In this document: one piece after another, positions 9,050 through 11,788 of the stretch
Layout of the letters: every line of letters starts with the position of its first letter
Numbering within the stretch: position 1 is the stretch's first letter
From: Euperipatoides rowelli
Lineage: Eukaryota; Onychophora; Udeonychophora; Euonychophora; Peripatopsidae
Assembly (NCBI GenBank): GCA_003024985.2
Contig: PXIH01S0055307.1
DNA length: 11,788 nucleotides
Strand: one strand, 5' to 3'
The notes under the pieces: model-generated
The model's database searches: none
Seen by the model: the letters and a program-made list of their open reading frames with translations, nothing else
Told to the model about the DNA's origin: nothing
Translations under genes and position numbers: made by a program

Positions 9050-9261
9050 AAAGTGCGTCGGAGCTGATCAGAGAACAGTTAAATCAATCCATAATAAAAT
9101 TGATCAATACGGAAAGGCATAGAAATTACTGTGCTTCCAACTTCATTTTTCTAGAGCACAGCATTCAACACACACTTTTTGATTACCATTATTTTTGTCA
9201 ATTAGAAGCTGCACTCAGCATTGACATTACACATTATTTTTGTAAGGGGAAGGGACAATGA
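9050..9261 (+). other. Candidate terminal exon, unrecognised
   Basis: A good acceptor-like tract (TGTTTTTTCTCTCAG, AG at 9048-9049) is followed by a frame open from 9052 to a TGA at 9259-9261, 70 codons. The frame begins SASELIREQLNQSIIKL and has a more protein-like composition than other frames here. It has no initiating ATG, so it would have to be the end of a spliced gene. Upstream the frame closes at a TAA at 9025, inside the supposed intron, as expected. The second half (..FIFLEHSIQHTLFDYHYF..) looks less coding-like, and a shorter exon in another frame ending at a TAG near 9119 is also possible. I recognise no family. Chance remains the likeliest explanation. Confidence 0.2.
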
Positions 9262-9833
9262 TTTCCCCCGCACTTTGATTCATTAGTGAATGGGAAAGAT
9301 TAATATAATAAGATGCTAAACAAATTGTGAATTAATATCTTTAAAAAAAGTTTATTAAATAACTAGTAATATCTGCCAACAAAGATCATCTAAAAAAATG
9401 CTTATTAAAAACAGTTGCCCTAGAAATGGCAGCCAGGATGGCATGTTCAAATTTCACATCGCTACTGAATGTCATGCAAATTTCACATCGCTACTGTTTG
9501 TGTCATGTTGGGAAGTATGCTAAACACTCCCGGGTCATTTGCCACCCCCCTCCCCTCAACCCCCCAAAAATGGCCGTCTATTTTCATTGTCTACACTGTA
9601 GAACCTACCTATATGCCAAATTTCAAGTTTTCCCTATGTGGGAAGTATGCTAAACACTACCAGCACATTTGACCCTGCAAAAAAAATGGCCAAGTCAATT
9701 TTCATGGTCTACACGATGGAACCTACATATTGCCAAATTTCAAGTTTGCCCTATGTTGGCAAGTATGCTAAACACAACTGTGTCATTTCCCCCCACCCCC
9801 TAAAAAATGACCAAGTCTTTTTCATTGTCTACA

Positions 9834-9834
9834 N
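9834..9834. other. Ambiguous base N
   Basis: A single N interrupts the third tandem unit (TCTACANACTATGG). The other units read TCTACAC at this place, so base calls around the repeat and the neighbouring C run should be treated with care. Confidence 0.95.
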
Positions 9835-9873
9835 ACTATGGAACCTACCTATATGCCAAATTTCAAGTTTGAT

Positions 9874-9904
9874 CCCCCCCCCCCCCCCCCCCAAAAAAAA
9901 AAAA
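9874..9904. repeat. C19A12 homopolymer block
   Basis: Nineteen C are followed by twelve A at the C-rich position of the third tandem unit. Equivalent places in the other units hold only short C and A runs, so this is an expansion. The opposite strand is a G19 tract able in principle to form a G-quadruplex. Its true length is uncertain because such runs are error-prone in assembly. Confidence 0.85.
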
Positions 9905-10002
9905 TTGAAAGTTGAAAATAGCACAGTTGACCTATAAATGGCAGCCAGAATGACGTGCAAATTTCACGTCGCTACTGTTCACCGTTTGGGAGTAGTTCTT
10001 GT

Positions 10003-10017
10003 GACAGACAGACAGAC
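10003..10017 (+). repeat. GACA microsatellite
   Basis: GACAGACAGACAGAC lies directly after the composite repeat and before a TTTTATAGTATAGAAGAT tail. GACA runs followed by such a tail are common at the ends of dispersed repeats in animal genomes, so it is probably the end of the same repeat family. Confidence 0.7.
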
Positions 10018-10059
10018 ATGTATTTTCTGTTTTATAGTATAGAAGATTATATGTACTTT

Positions 10060-10110
10060 GTATATACATATATATATATATGTATGTATATATATATATA
10101 TATATATATA
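10060..10110. repeat. (TA)n microsatellite interrupted by transposon insertion
   Basis: An impure TA/TG tract runs up to the left end of the transposon at 10111, and TATATATATA resumes at 11686-11695 beyond its right end. The element therefore inserted into a TA tract, as expected for a transposon that targets TA. The short frames read across this tract are artefacts. Confidence 0.9.
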
Positions 10111-10359
10111 CAGGGTGATTCAAAAGTCCCTTTCCACCCCTTATAAAATAAAAACGAGTTAGGATAGCCGGAATTTGTCAGGTGAACGGCCGCCATCTTG
10201 TCCACCACTTTGTATCTAACTCAAAAATTTCAAATGGGAAGGGGATCGTGATATAACAAATGGGGCTAGAATTTGGAAAGAAACTCAATGGTATAATCAG
10301 ATTTAACATAACTTTAATAATTATGTAGTTATAATCAATCACATGTAACTCACATTTAT
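10111..10359 (+). repeat. Left terminal inverted repeat, 249 bp
   Basis: It pairs with 11403-11685 from the terminal CAGGGTGATTC through CACATTTAT. It lacks about 46 bp present in the right arm (at about 11573-11620) and carries a small ATCAGATTT-like insertion near 10300 instead. Its inner end is one base from the transposase stop codon. It includes GCCGCCATCTTG at 10189-10200. Confidence 0.93.
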
Positions 10360-10360
10360 T

Positions 10361-11380
10361 TTACAAAATGTGTTCAATGTTCTGGCTGTGTTGTGCTATG
10401 CATGTGTACGATGTGTCTCCCAAGCTGTATAAATATGGAGCAATGTGTCAGGTGTGATTTGTGCACATGCATCCTGTATCCGTTGTTCCAAATGATCCAG
10501 ATCCCTAATCTTTTTGCCATATACCATTGCCTTTAGGTGACCCCACAGTAAAAGTCCAATGGCGATAAATCAGGTTATCTGGCAGGCCATTCCAATGGCA
10601 CACGTCGACCAATCCATCGACCGGGAAATTGTTCATCCAGATACTGATGAACCTACAGCCCATAATGAGGTGGCGCCCCATCCTGGTAAAAAAGGGAAAG
10701 TTACCATCCGGGGCCAACACTGAGGGAAGAATGAGTTGTTCTAACATGTCCAAGTAACTCTCTGCAGTTAATGTGCCAGGGATAATAAATGGGCCAATGA
10801 TATGTGGTTCTCAGATCCCTGCCCATATAATCTTCCCTGCACCAACAATTTTACACGGATCTCCACTCGAGGTTATTTGGAGACCAGTAGCGTAAATTTT
10901 GTTTGTTAACCTCCCCTGTAACAAAAATTTGCTTCATCAGTGTGTAAAATTTTCATTGCAAAGTTGGAGTCCTGACACAATTGTTCCACTGCCTACTCAC
11001 AAAATTGCACTCTCCGATCTGGGTCATCCTCAGAAAAATATTGCTGCAACTTGTAAGGATGCCACTTATGCATCTTTAACACCCTGCAAATGGAGGTTTG
11101 GCTGACGTGGCATTCCTGTGATAATCATTGTGTGCTGCGCTTTGGAGATTTAGCAAACGATGCGAGCACTGACGTAGCTCTTCCTTCGTCAGTAGCAGTT
11201 CTGGGACTACCTGATCGTGGCCTGTCCTCAACTGTACCTGTCTCTTCGAACTTGGTCTAACTGTGACACTGCAATGTGCAAAACTGGAGCTCATTCAGGA
11301 TGCCTTTCATTGAAATCATGAGCTACAGCATGGGCACTTCTACCAACCCACATCTTGACGATCTCAATGTGGTCTGCATG
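10361..11380 (-). pseudogene. DD41D transposase pseudogene
   Basis: Read on the minus strand, the protein (about 340 residues, the usual size) cuts and rejoins element ends with a DDE/D-type catalytic domain. The N-terminus from 11380 shows EIVKMWVG and VAHDFNERHP, a helix-turn-helix like that of DUF4817-type transposases. Next come RPRSGSPRTATDEG, then WHPYKLQ and DDPDRRVQFCE. The first catalytic D is in ILHTDEANF (codon 10936-10938). VNKQNLRYWSPNN and GTLTAESYLDMLEQLILP follow. The second D is in QDGAPPHYGL (10680-10682) and the third in PDLSPLDFY (10554-10556). LLWGHLK, RDLDHLEQRIQDACAQITPD and QNIEHIL lead to a TAA at 10361-10363. In-frame stops include those at 11291-11293 and 11228-11230, the one after YGL, and one where SPDL would be RSPDL. 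At least four frameshifts separate the pieces, including one right after LDFY. No in-frame start Met is clear. Frames at 10505-10753 (minus), 10899-11105 (plus) and 11076-11294 (minus) are off-frame or partial readings. Confidence 0.92.
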
Positions 11381-11402
11381 GTTCAGCACTTGAAAAAAAG
11401 AG

Positions 11403-11685
11403 ATAAATGTGAGTTACATGTGATTATAACTTCATAATTATTAAAGTTATGTTATACCATTGAGTTTCTCTTCAAATTCTAGCCCTGTTTGATATATCAC
11501 AAGACCCTCTGCCCATTTGAAATTTTTGAGTTAGATACAAAATGGCGGACAAGATGGCGCCGTTCACCTGACACGCACCATAAAGGTTCCCTCTCGGCCT
11601 AATATGTCCCTATAATTACCAATTCCGGCTATCTACATTCGTTTTTATTTTATAAGGGGTGGTAAGGGACTTTTGAATCACCCTG
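11403..11685 (-). repeat. Right terminal inverted repeat, 283 bp
   Basis: It is the longer arm, apparently closer to the original. It lies upstream of the transposase reading direction, and its inner end is only about 20 bp from the first recognisable transposase codon, so any transposase promoter must be inside it. It holds two tandem ATGGCG-centred motifs at 11537-11561. Confidence 0.93.
11537..11561 (-). promoter_or_regulatory. Two YY1-like motifs in the right inverted repeat (possible)
   Basis: AAAATGGCGGAC and AAGATGGCGCC follow each other here, both resembling the YY1 consensus AAnATGGCGGC. The mirrored left arm has GCCGCCATCTTG at 10189-10200. YY1 is conserved across animals and can act as a promoter-position factor. 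The location upstream of the transposase suits a promoter role, but no test is possible from sequence alone. Confidence 0.3.
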
Positions 11686-11691
11686 TATATA

Positions 11692-11788
11692 TATACCGGT
11701 ATACAGTAGCAGGGCTTGCAAAATTCACTAGCTTGCTCAATGCAAAATGCCTTGAGGTAAGTATTTTTTCACAGCAATTTTTTTAATG
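11692..11788 (+). other. Window end: palindrome and donor-like site
   Basis: TATACCGGTATA at 11692-11703 is self-complementary. A short frame, AGLAKFTSLLNAKCLE, precedes a perfect donor consensus GAG|GTAAGT (GT at 11757-11758). It could be the end of an exon, but no acceptor is evident and the frame is short, so the support is slight. Confidence 0.2.

Larger units (their letters stand above)
9411..9977 (+). repeat. Composite tandem repeat with flanking direct repeats
   Basis: A flank motif occurs three times in direct orientation. Full copies are at 9411-9467 and 9923-9977 (CAGTTGxCCTAxAAATGGCA.. through CAAATTTCACxTCGCTACTG), and a partial copy is at 9468-9496. Between them lie three units of about 118-130 bp starting near 9502, 9632 and 9750. 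Each contains GGAAGTATGCTAAACAC, a C-rich and A-rich stretch, AAATGGCC, TTTTCATTGTCTACAC, GAACCTACCTATATGCCAAA and TTTCAAGTTT. Short open frames here (9426-9653, 9469-9672, 9638-9937) only reflect this periodicity; they repeat GKYAKH-type peptides and are not genes. The source family is not recognised. Confidence 0.85.
10111..11685 (-). mobile_element. Full-length DD41D-type Tc1/mariner transposon, degenerate
   Basis: The 1575-bp element starts CAGGGTGATTCAAAAGTCCC and ends with its inverted copy GGGACTTTTGAATCACCCTG, flanked by TA on both sides. Long inverted repeats (249 and 283 bp) enclose a minus-strand transposase gene that fills nearly all the space between them. The transposase shows helix-turn-helix, then catalytic D, D and D, with 41 residues between the second and third. 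That is the DD41D spacing described for rosa-like members of the superfamily. The gene is broken by several stops and frameshifts, so this copy is inactive. It could still be a substrate if ends and an active relative exist; that is inference. Confidence 0.93.

Noticed and set aside
9426-9937. Plus-strand frames of 67-99 codons with repeated GKYAKH peptides
   Set aside because: The peptide repeats only mirror the DNA tandem repeat; the frames pass through C and A runs and an N, and change frame between units.
9932-10146. Frames rich in alternating Tyr and Ile
   Set aside because: They are translations of the TA/TG microsatellite.
10899-11105. Plus-strand frame of 68 codons
   Set aside because: It runs antisense to the transposase pseudogene, whose minus-strand reading shows clear conserved motifs.
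1-11788. tRNA, rRNA or intact viral genes
   Set aside because: No B-box-like GGTTCGAAxCC, no rRNA-like conserved block and no reverse transcriptase or capsid motif was seen on either strand.

Overview
The window looks like non-coding nuclear DNA from a metazoan, probably an invertebrate. It is very AT-rich with many A and T homopolymers. It carries (TA)n and GACA microsatellites, two Tc1/mariner-superfamily elements inserted at TA, foldback repeats and a degenerate minisatellite. No intact protein gene, rRNA or tRNA is visible. There is no bacterial-style gene packing, and the longest open frames are under 100 codons and mostly unlike coding sequence. Recurrent short motifs (AGCCTA/TAGGCT, TACTGTAT, ACCGGT) recall some marine invertebrate genomes, but I cannot name a species.

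Layout: 1-2138 is AT-rich with two perfect palindromes near 1.5-1.6 kb. 2141-2693 is an internally deleted, TA-targeting transposon that keeps both inverted ends, the N-terminal helix-turn-helix region and two C-terminal scraps of its transposase. 2694-5939 has no supported feature. About 6040-7215 is a strongly diverged tandem repeat of roughly 31 bp built on a core like CCAAAATATGCATTTTGG. 7216-8339 is AT-rich with three GC-richer patches. 8340-8662 is a long hairpin (foldback) element. It is followed directly by a second inverted-repeat module (8669-8922) holding a 67-bp tandem duplication and a strong small hairpin. 9050-9261 is an open frame behind a good-looking splice acceptor and is a weak exon candidate. 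9411-9977 is a composite tandem repeat with a 19-base C run and an ambiguous base at 9834. A (TA)n microsatellite then leads into a full-length 1575-bp DD41D-type transposon (10111-11685). Its transposase, on the minus strand, is recognisable end to end but broken by stops and frameshifts.

The two transposons share one compact plan: the terminal inverted repeats reach almost to the ends of the transposase gene, so promoter and 3' end must lie inside the repeats. No cooperating gene system is present, and I found no convincing undescribed biological system. The points most worth following are the compact DD41D element, the phased A/T-tract array and the clustered foldback structures.
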